Source: a bacterium
GTDB taxonomy: Bacteria; Bdellovibrionota; Bacteriovoracia; Bacteriovoracales; Bacteriovoracaceae
Length of the DNA stretch: 40,959 nt
Assembly (NCBI GenBank): GCA_030425045.1
Contig: JAUHVL010000029.1
Location: 1-40,959, forward strand
Direction of reading: 5' to 3'
Under the pieces are notes generated by a model. That model had not been told where the DNA came from, ran no database searches, and saw only the letters and a list, made by a program, of their open reading frames with translations. This document shows positions 1-7,690 of this stretch, one piece after another (within the stretch, counting starts at the first letter, position 1; the number at the start of each line of letters is the position of its first letter). Position numbers and translations under genes: made by a program.

Positions 1-380
1 CTTGGATTGCCGAGAAGATGGATAAACCAATGGTCTACCTAAGAGCGAAGGCAAAAAATCATGGGCGAAAAAATTCTATTGAGGGTGATTATAAAGAAGG
101 GCAAAGCGCTCTTTTGATTGAAGATCTCGTTAATCAAGGGAGCTCCCTTGAAGCTGCTGTAAAAGGGGCCCGTGAGTTTGGTTTAGTTGTAGAGCATTGT
201 ATAAGTATTGTTGATTATAAAATGGACGCGGCTAAAAGAAGGTTAGAAAAGCTAAATCTAAACTTAATCAGTCTTACTGATCTTGATGCCATCGTTAAAA
301 TGGCGCAGAAAAAACAAGGTCTGACTGATGAAGAAGTGTCGCTTATTTATCGATGGCAAGATGATCCCATCAACTGGTAA
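1..380 (+). CDS. pyrE: Orotate phosphoribosyltransferase, C-terminal part (5' truncated)
   Basis: Orotate phosphoribosyltransferase joins orotate to PRPP to make OMP in cytosolic pyrimidine synthesis. The reading frame is open from the first bases of the window, so the true start lies upstream. The visible part has the family's YLRAKAKNHG stretch (the YVRKEAKDHG region of OPRT), an IEG, and then the PRPP-binding loop LLIEDLVNQGSS, with the acidic pair ED followed by a small-residue turn. The usual second residue of the loop (often T-T-G) is N-Q-G here, a mild deviation. The stop codon is 2 nt before the next ATG, so the two genes are probably translationally coupled. The identification rests on these motifs; another phosphoribosyltransferase is possible but less likely. 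Confidence 0.85.
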   Translation, partial: WIAEKMDKPMVYLRAKAKNHGRKNSIEGDYKEGQSALLIEDLVNQGSSLEAAVKGAREFGLVVEHCISIVDYKMDAAKRRLEKLNLNLISLTDLDAIVKMAQKKQGLTDEEVSLIYRWQDDPINW

Positions 381-382
381 CG

Positions 383-847
383 ATGACTCCTTACCAACGT
401 TTTAAAACAACTTTTGTCCGTTTCTATCCCCCGTTATGGTTTGCAGGTATTCGTGTAAAGTCTAAAAGAGTTGAGAATATCCTAAGTTTTCACATTAAGT
501 TAAAGTCCACACTTTTAAATAGGGGAGTTCGAGGTACATATTTTGGAGGAAGTGCTTTTTCGATGGTCGATCCTTTTCACATGCTGATTCTTATGGACTA
601 CCTTGGAAATGATTATCTTGTCTGGGATAAGAAATCTTCAATTAAATTTATTAAACCAAGTAGAAAAGCATTATCTGCAGATGTCATTTTAACTAAAGAT
701 GAGATGGATGAAATTCGCCAAAAAGTAGACTCTGAGGGGGACTCGACACCATCATTCAAAATTCAAATACATGATACTGATGGCATCTTAGTCGCAGAGG
801 TAGAAAAAGTTGTCTACCTCAGAAAGATTACCAACGAAAAGTCTTAA
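383..847 (+). CDS. DUF4442 hotdog-fold protein (thioesterase-like)
   Basis: A 154-residue protein that matches the DUF4442 hotdog pattern: PPLWFAGIRV near residue 16, then RGTYFGGSAFSMVDPFHMLI at about 48-68, then YLVWDKKSSIKFIKP. Members are thioesterase-like proteins whose substrate is usually unknown. The start follows the pyrE stop by 2 nt, so it is likely co-transcribed with pyrE. Its last 20 bases overlap the 3' end of the fatty-acid hydroxylase gene on the other strand. Because the neighbouring minus-strand cluster makes acyl-ACP-type products, a role in releasing or editing acyl chains is possible but is only inferred from proximity. Confidence 0.75.
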   Translation: MTPYQRFKTTFVRFYPPLWFAGIRVKSKRVENILSFHIKLKSTLLNRGVRGTYFGGSAFSMVDPFHMLILMDYLGNDYLVWDKKSSIKFIKPSRKALSADVILTKDEMDEIRQKVDSEGDSTPSFKIQIHDTDGILVAEVEKVVYLRKITNEKS

Positions 848-1664
848 ACAGATTCGATAAACTATGAAGTCCACTTTTTGTATTCATTGGAATTTCGATG
901 GGGTTATGCTTTGAACTTTCCTCAAAGTCTTTTTCATAATCAGGGTGGAGAGTTCCCATCAACCTATCCCAGACATTTAAGAAGAGACCGAAATTATAAT
1001 TACCATTTTTATGGTGTTGGTAATGAAAAGTGGCACAGCTTTTTATTTTAGTAAACTCGGACGTTGCGTAGTTCTTGGGAAAAAACTCATAACCTGAGTG
1101 ACCAATAATATTCAACGTAAAAGTAATAATAGCAAAAACGGCAATAGTGTAAGGATGAAGAGGGATAAGCATTAAAATGATAGGCCTTACGAGTACTTCT
1201 ATAAATCCTTCTACTGGGTGAACAGAAAACGCCGCCCATGGTGAAACATTATGAAACATATGGTGAATATGGTGGTGAGAGTACTTTCTAAACCAAGGTC
1301 TATGCATTAAATAATGACTCCAAAAGAAATAAGCATCATGAAGGACAAGTAAAACGGGAATGATCGCGATGGCATAAAACCAACCATATTCATTGATATC
1401 GGTATATATTTTTAGCATTCCATTTTGATACAGAAAATAAAGGGCAACTCCCAATAAAAAGAAATTAATATTATTAACGAGTCCCCAATAGATTTCCTGT
1501 TTAATCATATTGTATTCAGGGAACTCTTTATTAATTTTAAATTTATGGAGTTGTTCTTTAAAAAAGACATAAACAACTCCGTAATAGGCACCAACCATCA
1601 GTAAGTATCTTAAGCAAGAAGCGATAAAGAGTATCACTCCAACTAATAAGGCTTCCATTATCAT
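828..1664 (-). CDS. Fatty acid hydroxylase / sterol desaturase superfamily membrane protein
   Basis: A 278-residue integral membrane di-iron oxygenase of the sterol desaturase/fatty acid hydroxylase superfamily. It has several hydrophobic segments and the histidine clusters that bind the two irons: H109 with H117 and H121, the HHHIHH run near 130-135, H189, and FHYQHH near 214-218. These enzymes hydroxylate or desaturate lipid acyl chains or sterols in the inner membrane. The start overlaps the stop of the upstream hotdog gene (ATGA-type) and has a GGAGA ribosome-binding site, so it is the last gene of the minus-strand lipid cluster. Its 3' end overlaps the DUF4442 gene by 20 bp. The substrate is not visible; hydroxylation of the product made by the neighbouring KS/ACP/FabG genes is an inference. 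Confidence 0.85.
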   Translation of the reverse strand: MIMEALLVGVILFIASCLRYLLMVGAYYGVVYVFFKEQLHKFKINKEFPEYNMIKQEIYWGLVNNINFFLLGVALYFLYQNGMLKIYTDINEYGWFYAIAIIPVLLVLHDAYFFWSHYLMHRPWFRKYSHHHIHHMFHNVSPWAAFSVHPVEGFIEVLVRPIILMLIPLHPYTIAVFAIITFTLNIIGHSGYEFFPKNYATSEFTKIKSCATFHYQHHKNGNYNFGLFLNVWDRLMGTLHPDYEKDFEESSKHNPIEIPMNTKSGLHSLSNLFKTFRW

Positions 1665-2152
1665 GCTCTTATCTCCTGTTGTGCGTCTTCAAAAGGTAGC
1701 TGCTCACCTTCAAAAAAAGCAAATCCTTTAATTTTAGCGCTACATAATTCATTGTTGTTTTGGTCAAAAATCTTTCCCTCAAGAACGTAGGCGGGGTGGA
1801 GGTTTCTTATGGTCTTTACTGAAATCCTAAGGATATCGCCAGGGCCTAGTGTTGAGGCTTTTGAGTTTGTCATCTTATCGATGGAGGTTAGATAACAGCC
1901 TTGAAGACTTTGATTTTTTCTTCTTCCATTTAAGGCCATGGTATAGGCATAAGCTTGTGCTATAAATTCAATATAGGCACTGGGGTAAAAGACCTGATTA
2001 TCAAAATAGAGCTGGTCTGAAACGAGCTCTGTTTGGGCCAAGCCCTCGTTCTCACTGGCATAAAGGATCTCATCGATCCAAATCATAGGGTCGCGATGAG
2101 GCAGAAGGTCTCTAAAATCGGGACAAATATCATAAGTATTTTGAGCTTCCAG
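1661..2152 (-). CDS. Hotdog-fold 3-hydroxyacyl-ACP dehydratase, ApeP/FabZ-like (probable CTG start)
   Basis: Dehydratase-like hotdog protein expected to remove water from 3-hydroxyacyl-ACP. The first ATG (2086) gives 141 residues but would cut off LLPHRDP, the conserved N-terminal FabZ/ApeP motif that lies in frame just upstream. The frame is open back to a TAG at 2186-2188. No ATG, GTG or TTG is present in between, but a CTG at 2150-2152 is preceded by GAGGT at a 4-nt distance. I therefore place the start there (164 residues). The middle has YPSAYIEFIAQAYA, the ApeP-like helix with the catalytic-type Glu, while the HFPG motif of FabZ is absent. The 3' end overlaps the hydroxylase start. An ATT start at 2126-2128 is the alternative. 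Confidence 0.75.
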   Translation of the reverse strand: MEAQNTYDICPDFRDLLPHRDPMIWIDEILYASENEGLAQTELVSDQLYFDNQVFYPSAYIEFIAQAYAYTMALNGRRKNQSLQGCYLTSIDKMTNSKASTLGPGDILRISVKTIRNLHPAYVLEGKIFDQNNNELCSAKIKGFAFFEGEQLPFEDAQQEIRA

Positions 2153-2190
2153 TTGTACCTCTGATGCTAAGTTATTAAAATCAAACTAAT

Positions 2191-2544
2191 ATGAGTTTAG
2201 ATAATTATATATTGCATCGCATTGCTGAAGTCGAAAAAGGGCCAGATCGTGTAAAGTTTTCACTGTGTATACCAAATGATCTTCCCCATTTGCAGGGGCA
2301 TTTTCCCGGTCAGCCCATCACGCCATCCATTGTGCTTATTGAGATATCTGCACTATTAATTCAAAAGAGTTTTGAGCTTGAAAGCAGAGAGTATAAGTCT
2401 CTTAAGAAATCGAGAGTTTCGAGAATGATTCTTCCTGAAGTTGAAACAATAGTTGAAATTAGTCGAAGTGCTGAAAACACTTATCAGGTCTTATGGTTAA
2501 GTCAGGATGATCAGCAATGTGCAAAGTTTATTATTGATTTTTGA
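2191..2544 (+). CDS. Hotdog-fold 3-hydroxyacyl-ACP dehydratase, FabZ/ApeI-like
   Basis: A 117-residue single hotdog domain. It carries GHFPG at residues 36-40, followed by QPITPS and LIEIS. His37 and Glu51 are 14 residues apart, the spacing of the E. coli FabZ catalytic pair. It probably dehydrates 3-hydroxyacyl-ACP in the same pathway as the adjacent KS, FabG and ACP. It is the only gene of the cluster on the plus strand. Its start is 38 bp from the divergent CTG start of the other dehydratase, and its 3' end overlaps the ACP gene tail-to-tail by 14 bp. No clear ribosome-binding site is visible before the ATG, and an in-frame stop at 2176-2178 rules out a longer start. Confidence 0.8.
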   Translation: MSLDNYILHRIAEVEKGPDRVKFSLCIPNDLPHLQGHFPGQPITPSIVLIEISALLIQKSFELESREYKSLKKSRVSRMILPEVETIVEISRSAENTYQVLWLSQDDQQCAKFIIDF

Positions 2545-2779
2545 AATGATCATCGATGAGATTGTATAAATCTTGAATAGTTTTTATTTTCATCAGATCT
2601 AATGTTTTAAATTTTGTATTGGTTTGTTCTTCTAAGATGACGATGAGATCAACGGCATCAAGACTATCGATATCTAGGTCCTCTCTAAAATTAGCTTCCG
2701 GGGTAATCTTATCGGCTTCAATTCCAAATTCGCTTGATAAGACGGAGACAACTTTTTCTTTTACTTCTTCAAGTTTCAT
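2531..2779 (-). CDS. Acyl carrier protein
   Basis: An 82-residue acidic helical protein with the phosphopantetheine attachment motif DIDSLDAVDL, where Ser39 is the expected attachment site. It would carry the growing acyl chain for the ketosynthase, reductase and dehydratases next to it. Its ATG overlaps the ketosynthase stop (ATGA at 2776-2779), so the two are translationally coupled. The chromosome should also carry a housekeeping acpP elsewhere; this copy is probably dedicated to the cluster, as in aryl-polyene and related systems. Confidence 0.9.
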   Translation of the reverse strand: MKLEEVKEKVVSVLSSEFGIEADKITPEANFREDLDIDSLDAVDLIVILEEQTNTKFKTLDLMKIKTIQDLYNLIDDHFKNQ

Positions 2780-4005
2780 TTTTCCTCTGCTTTAACAACG
2801 AGAGAAACATTTTGTCCCCCCATTGCAAAATTATTACTCATAAAGAGTTGATGTTTAGGTTTCGTAATATTTTTAATTAAATCTAGAGGTGGGATTTTTT
2901 CGTCAACTGTATCAAGGTTTCTTGTACCAAAGAGTATATCGTTTTGTATTCCCACCACTGAAAGAATGACTTCCAAAGCCCCACATGCCGCCAAGGTGTG
3001 ACCGAAATTTCCTTTAAAACTACTGACTGGAATCTTATTTCCAAAAACATTGAAAATCCCTTGTCCCTCTAGGATATCGCCAATAATTGTCGATGTGGCA
3101 TGAGCATTAACATAGCAAATATCAGAGGCCTTAACTTTTGAATTTGCTAAGGCATTTTCAATATTATTTTGTATTGATTCGGCAGATGAGTTTGCCAGAT
3201 TACTAGCATCGCAATTGTGAGCACCACCTAATATTGTTGCCAGAGCAGGTCGTTTTCTTTTTGTTAAATCTTCTTCTCTTTCCATAATCACCACGGCAGC
3301 ACCTTCTGAAACAACAATTCCCGTTCTCTTTTGATCAAAGGGACGTGATGCTTCTAAGGGAGCGTGATTAAAATTTGTTACCGCTGCTTTAGCTGTATCG
3401 AAACTGATGCACGTTGAAACATGACATTCATCGGCGCCACCTGCGATTACTAAATCACAAAGACCTGCTTGCAAATATTGATGGGCCAAAAGAATTGTTT
3501 GAGCACTAGTTGAGCAAGCACTTGCGATGCAGATCACTTGCCCTTTAAAATCGAGATAACTGGCAAGATTTAATGAAAGGGTATGGCTCATTCCTTTAAA
3601 CATGGTAGTTGAAAGTTGACCTTTCGTTGAGTTCGATTCTTTGAACTTCACCATTGACGTTTCTAATGTTGAAAGACTGCTGGTGGTGGATCCTATGATC
3701 ATTAACGTTCGTTTGTTATTGAGATCTTCTTTTGTTAGATTCGCCTTTGCGAGGGCCTCGTCGCAAGCGACGGCCATCATCTCGGACATCTTTGACATGG
3801 TTCTTCTTTTTTTACGAGGAATGACATCTCCTTTAAACTGATCGGCAAAAGATCCAATATTACATTGAAGGCCTTCAATTAAGGCCCATTGCTCAACCAG
3901 CTTCATATTACATTTGTTTTCTAACAGAGATGAGTAATTCTCTTCTACATTATTTCCAAGTGGAGAGACCAGACCAAAGCCTGAAATTTTTGAATGCTTA
4001 GTCAC
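2776..4005 (-). CDS. Beta-ketoacyl-ACP synthase, FabF/KAS II family
   Basis: A 409-residue condensing enzyme of the thiolase fold. The catalytic triad is complete: Cys164 in SACSTSAQ, His302 in NAHATST (the family usually has NAHGTST) and His336 in GNFGHTLAACG, with the conserved Lys331 before it. It should catalyse decarboxylative condensation of malonyl-ACP with the acyl chain on ACP. It overlaps the FabG-like gene upstream by 8 bp and the ACP gene downstream by 4 bp. Only one ketosynthase is present in the cluster, whereas aryl-polyene clusters usually have two or more, so either it works alone or a chain-length partner lies elsewhere. Confidence 0.9.
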   Translation of the reverse strand: MTKHSKISGFGLVSPLGNNVEENYSSLLENKCNMKLVEQWALIEGLQCNIGSFADQFKGDVIPRKKRRTMSKMSEMMAVACDEALAKANLTKEDLNNKRTLMIIGSTTSSLSTLETSMVKFKESNSTKGQLSTTMFKGMSHTLSLNLASYLDFKGQVICIASACSTSAQTILLAHQYLQAGLCDLVIAGGADECHVSTCISFDTAKAAVTNFNHAPLEASRPFDQKRTGIVVSEGAAVVIMEREEDLTKRKRPALATILGGAHNCDASNLANSSAESIQNNIENALANSKVKASDICYVNAHATSTIIGDILEGQGIFNVFGNKIPVSSFKGNFGHTLAACGALEVILSVVGIQNDILFGTRNLDTVDEKIPPLDLIKNITKPKHQLFMSNNFAMGGQNVSLVVKAEEK

Positions 4006-4732
4006 GTATCAAACCTCCATCGACATTGATCGTTTGTCCTGTCATATAAGATGAATCATCTGAGCAGAGAAACTTGATGACCTGTGCGATTTCACTTGCC
4101 TTCCCAAAACGTTGCATGGGAATCATTGGTTTTATTTTTTCGAGATGCTCAATTCCTTCGATCATTTTTGTTTCGACAACTCCAACGCAAATGGCATTCA
4201 CTCGGATTCCTCTTTTGGCATTTTCTAGAGCAAAAGATTTTGTTAGGCCGAGAAGACCTGCTTTACTCGCGGCATAGTTGGCTTGCCCAATATTACCAAG
4301 CTTTCCTGAGATCGAGCTGATGTTGATAATCTGTGCTTTGTTTCCTCTTCTAAAATGTCGGCAAAACCATTTCGATAAAACAAAAGGAGCGTAAAGGTTC
4401 ACCTTCATTACTTTATCAAACTGATCATAATCCATGAGAGGGGCAGGAGAGTCACTATGAATTCCAGCATTATTAACCAGCACACTTGGGTGTTGAATTT
4501 TATTATCTTTAAAAAAGTTTTCTAAGGTTTCTTCGAGGTTTGAAACATCGGATAAATCGTATTGAAAGAGATAGGATTTTTGTCCACTCTCTTCAACAAG
4601 CTTTTTTGTTTCCATGGCACCTTGTTCATTTTTTCCAAAATGAATAATAATATCAAAGCCATGTCTGGCAAGAGTTAGGGCCGTTTCTTTTCCCAAACCT
4701 GAGGATGCACCAGTGATAAAAGCTAATTTCAT
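3998..4732 (-). CDS. SDR-family 3-oxoacyl-ACP reductase (FabG/ApeQ-like)
   Basis: A 244-residue short-chain dehydrogenase. The cofactor motif TGASSGLG is at residues 7-14, NNAG at 87-90, and the catalytic residues are Ser139/140, Tyr153 and Lys157 (YAASK). The C-terminal GQTINVDGG is typical of FabG. It should reduce 3-ketoacyl-ACP to 3-hydroxyacyl-ACP with NADPH in the cytosol. Its ATG overlaps the acyltransferase stop (4729-4732), and its end overlaps the ketosynthase start, so it is in the middle of a coupled operon. No enoyl reductase is seen in the cluster, which would leave double bonds in place. Confidence 0.88.
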   Translation of the reverse strand: MKLAFITGASSGLGKETALTLARHGFDIIIHFGKNEQGAMETKKLVEESGQKSYLFQYDLSDVSNLEETLENFFKDNKIQHPSVLVNNAGIHSDSPAPLMDYDQFDKVMKVNLYAPFVLSKWFCRHFRRGNKAQIINISSISGKLGNIGQANYAASKAGLLGLTKSFALENAKRGIRVNAICVGVVETKMIEGIEHLEKIKPMIPMQRFGKASEIAQVIKFLCSDDSSYMTGQTINVDGGLIRD

Positions 4733-5580
4733 GAGACACCTCTATTTTCATTATAAATTGAGCCATAAACCTTTTCATTGAGCTTATTGACGGGGGTGGA
4801 GCGAACAGCTTCTGCAGTAAGCGGCTCTTTAACGGTGATCGTAATTTTTTTATTTTTTGTACGAATGAATTCCCAAAATAAAAACATCCTACCAGGAGTT
4901 CTTCCCAAAAACCTGATGAAGTGAAAGAGAGCGCTATTTTTTCCAGAGATATGAAGAGGAATAATTTGCGCCTTTGTTCTTCTGGCGAGCTTAAAGGGTG
5001 TGTTGAACCAAGGAGCATCTTGAATTTTGTATTGTTGATTAACTTTTCTTAAATAAGAGACTTCGCCTGCAGGTGCGTAAACAAGAATGCCACCTCGATC
5101 TAACTGCTCGTTTGAAAGCGTTAAGGCCTTGAGGTTTGAATTTATTTTTTCTTGTGTGTTCTTTCCCTGGTTATCGGCCGGAATAATATACTTTTCTGGA
5201 AAGAGAATAACGCCCTTTAAAATTTTATTGGCAAAGGCCTTCCAATTATCATGAAGGTTTTCTTCGATAAATAATGCCGTTACCAATGCATCGAGAACTC
5301 CATGGGGGTGGTTGATCGTAACGACTGTAGAGCGGTTGAGATCAATTTTTTTGAGGAGCTCTAGGTTTTGATATTCAACTTCAATACTTCTTTGTTGTAA
5401 GAGATTTTTTAGATTCTCTTTAAAATCATAGTGAAGGTCTTGATTTATTTTTTGCGCCTTAGGAATTCCGAGGATTATGGCCAAAAAGTTTTTGATTAAC
5501 CTTGTTAAAAAATTATCAGATTCATCGACTAAAGGATTCTTTAGCGTCATATTCATTTTATTTTGGGCGCCGCGACTCAT
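4729..5580 (-). CDS. Lysophospholipid acyltransferase-family protein (PlsC/OlsA-like)
   Basis: An acyltransferase of the LPLAT superfamily, 283 residues from the first ATG. The active-site motif is NHPHGVLDAL, in the spacing seen in the hemolysin-like branch (NHPxGGxDG), and PAGEVSY forms the later acceptor-binding motif. A hydrophobic stretch near residues 25-38 suggests membrane association. It would transfer the acyl chain made by the downstream genes to a lipid acceptor. It is the first gene of the minus-strand operon and diverges from gltA across 151 bp. The start is uncertain: ATGs at codons 1, 9 and 11 all lack a clear ribosome-binding site. Confidence 0.78.
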   Translation of the reverse strand: MSRGAQNKMNMTLKNPLVDESDNFLTRLIKNFLAIILGIPKAQKINQDLHYDFKENLKNLLQQRSIEVEYQNLELLKKIDLNRSTVVTINHPHGVLDALVTALFIEENLHDNWKAFANKILKGVILFPEKYIIPADNQGKNTQEKINSNLKALTLSNEQLDRGGILVYAPAGEVSYLRKVNQQYKIQDAPWFNTPFKLARRTKAQIIPLHISGKNSALFHFIRFLGRTPGRMFLFWEFIRTKNKKITITVKEPLTAEAVRSTPVNKLNEKVYGSIYNENRGVS

Positions 5581-5731
5581 ATAAATTCTTATAATAAAGT
5601 TAATTTCATAACTTATCGGTCGTTTTGGTCTTATATATACATTTTTTAACGCTCCAACCTTTGTAATTAACAGGGCCCTAACTTATTATTTTGTCGAAAA
5701 CTTAATTACCAATGATTTTTATGGAGGCAGC

Positions 5732-7006
5732 ATGTCCGAAACAGCGAAGCTAGAGCTAGCAGGGAAAACCTACGAATTGCCAATCATTACTGGAACAGAG
5801 AATGAGAAGGCCATCGACATCAGATCGTTAAGAGCAGAAACAGGTTATGTGACTCTCGATAATGGTTTTATGAATACAGGATCATGCCAGTCGGGAATTA
5901 CGTTTTTAAATGGAGAAGAGGGGATACTTCGTTATCGTGGCTATCCTATTGAGCAACTTGCAGAGCAGTCACGTTTTCTCGAAGTCGCTTATCTTCTTGC
6001 TTATGGTGAACTACCGACTCAGGCCCAGTTTGATGAATACCTAAAGCAAATGAGTAATTTTAATAATCTGCCAAATGGTGTTCAGAAAATAATTGAACAG
6101 TTTCCCAATAACTCTCATCCAATGGGTGTGATTTCTTCTACGGTTTGTTCACTTTGTTCTTTTTACCCTGAATATTTAAAAATGCCTCTTGAAGCTGAAG
6201 ACCGCGAAAGAGGAATTGTACAAATGATGGCGCAAACAAAAATCATCGCAGCATCTTTTTATAGACAAACGATTAATAAAAAACCTGTGCCCTCGGATCC
6301 TTCTCTTGGCTATACCGGAGACTTCTTAAATATGATGTTTGATAAAGAACCAGAGCCAGAAATTCTTAAGGCACTCGATGTTCTTTTTATGCTTCATGCA
6401 GACCATGAGCAAAATTGTTCTGCCTCAACTGTAAGAGTTGTAGGCTCTTCTGAGGCCAATATTTTTGCTACTGTTAGTGGAGGGATTAATGCTCTATGGG
6501 GACAACTTCACGGTGGTGCAAACCAAAGAGTGCTTGAGATGCTTACAAAAATTAGAGATGCCGGTGGTGACTACAAAATGTTCATCAATAAAGCGAAAGA
6601 TAAGTCTGATCCTTTTAGATTAATGGGATTTGGTCACAGAGTTTATAAAAACTTTGATCCACGAGCGAAAATAATCAAAAAAGCATGTGACGTTGTTCTT
6701 GAAAAATTAAATGTTCAAGACCCACTTCTCGACATTGCAAAAGGTTTAGAAGAAGAGGCGAGAAGTGATGATTATTTTGTCTCAAGAAATCTTTATCCAA
6801 ATGTAGATTTCTATTCAGGGATTATTTATAAGGCATTAGGGATTCCAACGAATATGTTTACTGTTATGTTTGTTTTAGGGAGGTTGCCTGGTTGGTTGGC
6901 CCAGTGGAAAGAAATGAGAGAAGATTCAAGCATTAAAATCTCAAGACCAAGACAGATTTATGTCGGTCATAATAAAAGAGAATATGTTCCGATCAACAAT
7001 AGATAA
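5732..7006 (+). CDS. gltA: Citrate synthase (type II, GltA-like)
   Basis: Condenses acetyl-CoA and oxaloacetate to citrate at the entry of the TCA cycle. At 424 residues it is close to the E. coli enzyme, and it carries the catalytic trio: His260 in QLHGGAN, His302 in GFGHRVYK and Asp359 in NVDFYSG. The N-terminal roughly 60-residue domain typical of hexameric type II enzymes is present. A good ribosome-binding site (GGAGG) precedes the ATG by 6 nt. The gene is monocistronic: it diverges from the lipid cluster and is followed by an intrinsic terminator. Confidence 0.97.
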   Translation: MSETAKLELAGKTYELPIITGTENEKAIDIRSLRAETGYVTLDNGFMNTGSCQSGITFLNGEEGILRYRGYPIEQLAEQSRFLEVAYLLAYGELPTQAQFDEYLKQMSNFNNLPNGVQKIIEQFPNNSHPMGVISSTVCSLCSFYPEYLKMPLEAEDRERGIVQMMAQTKIIAASFYRQTINKKPVPSDPSLGYTGDFLNMMFDKEPEPEILKALDVLFMLHADHEQNCSASTVRVVGSSEANIFATVSGGINALWGQLHGGANQRVLEMLTKIRDAGGDYKMFINKAKDKSDPFRLMGFGHRVYKNFDPRAKIIKKACDVVLEKLNVQDPLLDIAKGLEEEARSDDYFVSRNLYPNVDFYSGIIYKALGIPTNMFTVMFVLGRLPGWLAQWKEMREDSSIKISRPRQIYVGHNKREYVPINNR

Positions 7007-7039
7007 AGAAAAGTTTAAGTTAATATAGTGAATGTAAAG

Positions 7040-7066
7040 AAAGCCTCTTTTCAGAGGCTTTTTTTA
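7040..7066 (+). terminator. Intrinsic terminator after gltA
   Basis: A perfect 9-bp stem (AAAGCCTCT at 7040-7048, AGAGGCTTT at 7053-7061) with a TTTC loop runs into a T tract of seven or more. It begins 33 bp after the gltA stop. On the opposite strand the tail is poor in T, so it should act mainly on gltA transcripts. Confidence 0.88.
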
Positions 7067-7567
7067 TTTCATCTGTAAGGTTTCTGCTAAAAGATCAGCT
7101 TGTAAGGTAACGATCTTCCCATCAACCCAGCTATAAAACTGAATGGTGTAATTAATCTTTGTAGGCTCTTCAACGGTAAGGTGCATACACTTATTGTAAA
7201 GAGAAGAAGTGATGGTTAGAACTTCTCTTGTTCCATCAGCAGGCATATGGTTTCTCTCAGCCGTGTAAGTCATCGTTCCACAAGCATCATTTTCAATCGA
7301 CTTAAGTGGAAGGGTCACTTCTTTGATCTGTAAAGCGGCGATACAGGCCATCCCTTCTGGACAGTGAGCTGCGTATTCGTAATTAAGACTTAATGTTCCT
7401 AGAAACGCGTTGACTTCTACATGTCCTTCATAAATTGTTCCCATTTCGCTATCCACATCCCATCTCTCATGTTGAGAAAGCTCAGCAGTGAGAATAGGCA
7501 TAATTGGTGTTGTTGCCGTCGTGTTTAGTGAAACAAAAGTCATCAGTATTAAAAGCATCATCTTCAT
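7064..7567 (-). CDS. Secreted protein of unknown function
   Basis: A 167-residue exported protein. I chose the ATG at 7567 because AAAGGAGA lies just upstream at a good distance and it puts a signal peptide (MKMMLLILMTFVSLNTTA) at the N-terminus; the longer frame to 7606 adds 13 residues without a ribosome-binding site. The mature part is rich in Thr and beta-prone segments. It has four Cys residues (in AAHCPEGMACIA, ENDACG and YNKCMH) that may form two disulfides in the periplasm or outside the cell. No known family is recognised. A block of TGCCAC half-sites lies directly upstream. Confidence 0.7.
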   Translation of the reverse strand: MKMMLLILMTFVSLNTTATTPIMPILTAELSQHERWDVDSEMGTIYEGHVEVNAFLGTLSLNYEYAAHCPEGMACIAALQIKEVTLPLKSIENDACGTMTYTAERNHMPADGTREVLTITSSLYNKCMHLTVEEPTKINYTIQFYSWVDGKIVTLQADLLAETLQMK

Positions 7568-7599
7568 AATTATCTCCTTTGGTATGTGCTGAGCAATTT

Positions 7600-7660
7600 T
7601 TGCCACACTTCATGGCAAGTGGCAATTAGATATGCCACAAACTGTGGCATTGGCTGCCAC
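7600..7660. promoter_or_regulatory. Clustered TGCCAC/GTGGCA inverted repeats upstream of secreted-protein gene
   Basis: Five copies of the hexamer TGCCAC or its complement occur within 60 bp: 7601, 7619, 7633, 7645 and 7655. Two pairs form palindromes: TTGCCAC/GTGGCAA (7600-7606 and 7619-7625), and the perfect 8-bp stem ATGCCACA-AAC-TGTGGCAT (7632-7650). They lie between the end of xthA and the ribosome-binding site of the secreted-protein gene. They could be an operator bound by a dimeric regulator or RNA hairpins ending the xthA transcript; no T tract follows on either strand, which favours an operator. Confidence 0.5.
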
Positions 7661-7690
7661 AACGTAGCTGAGATCAAAATATGAGAGCTG

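Noticed and set aside
2087-2188. Frameshift or pseudogene explanation for the missing N-terminus of the ApeP-like dehydratase
   Set aside because: The conserved LLPHRDP region is in the same open frame as the rest of the gene, so only the start codon is unusual.
4074-4320. Plus-strand frames opposite the FabG-like gene
   Set aside because: They are mirror frames of a clearly conserved SDR gene, with no recognisable domain or ribosome-binding site.
7064-7606. Longer start at 7606 for the secreted protein
   Set aside because: It adds 13 residues before the signal peptide and has no ribosome-binding site; the ATG at 7567 has AAAGGAGA at the right distance.
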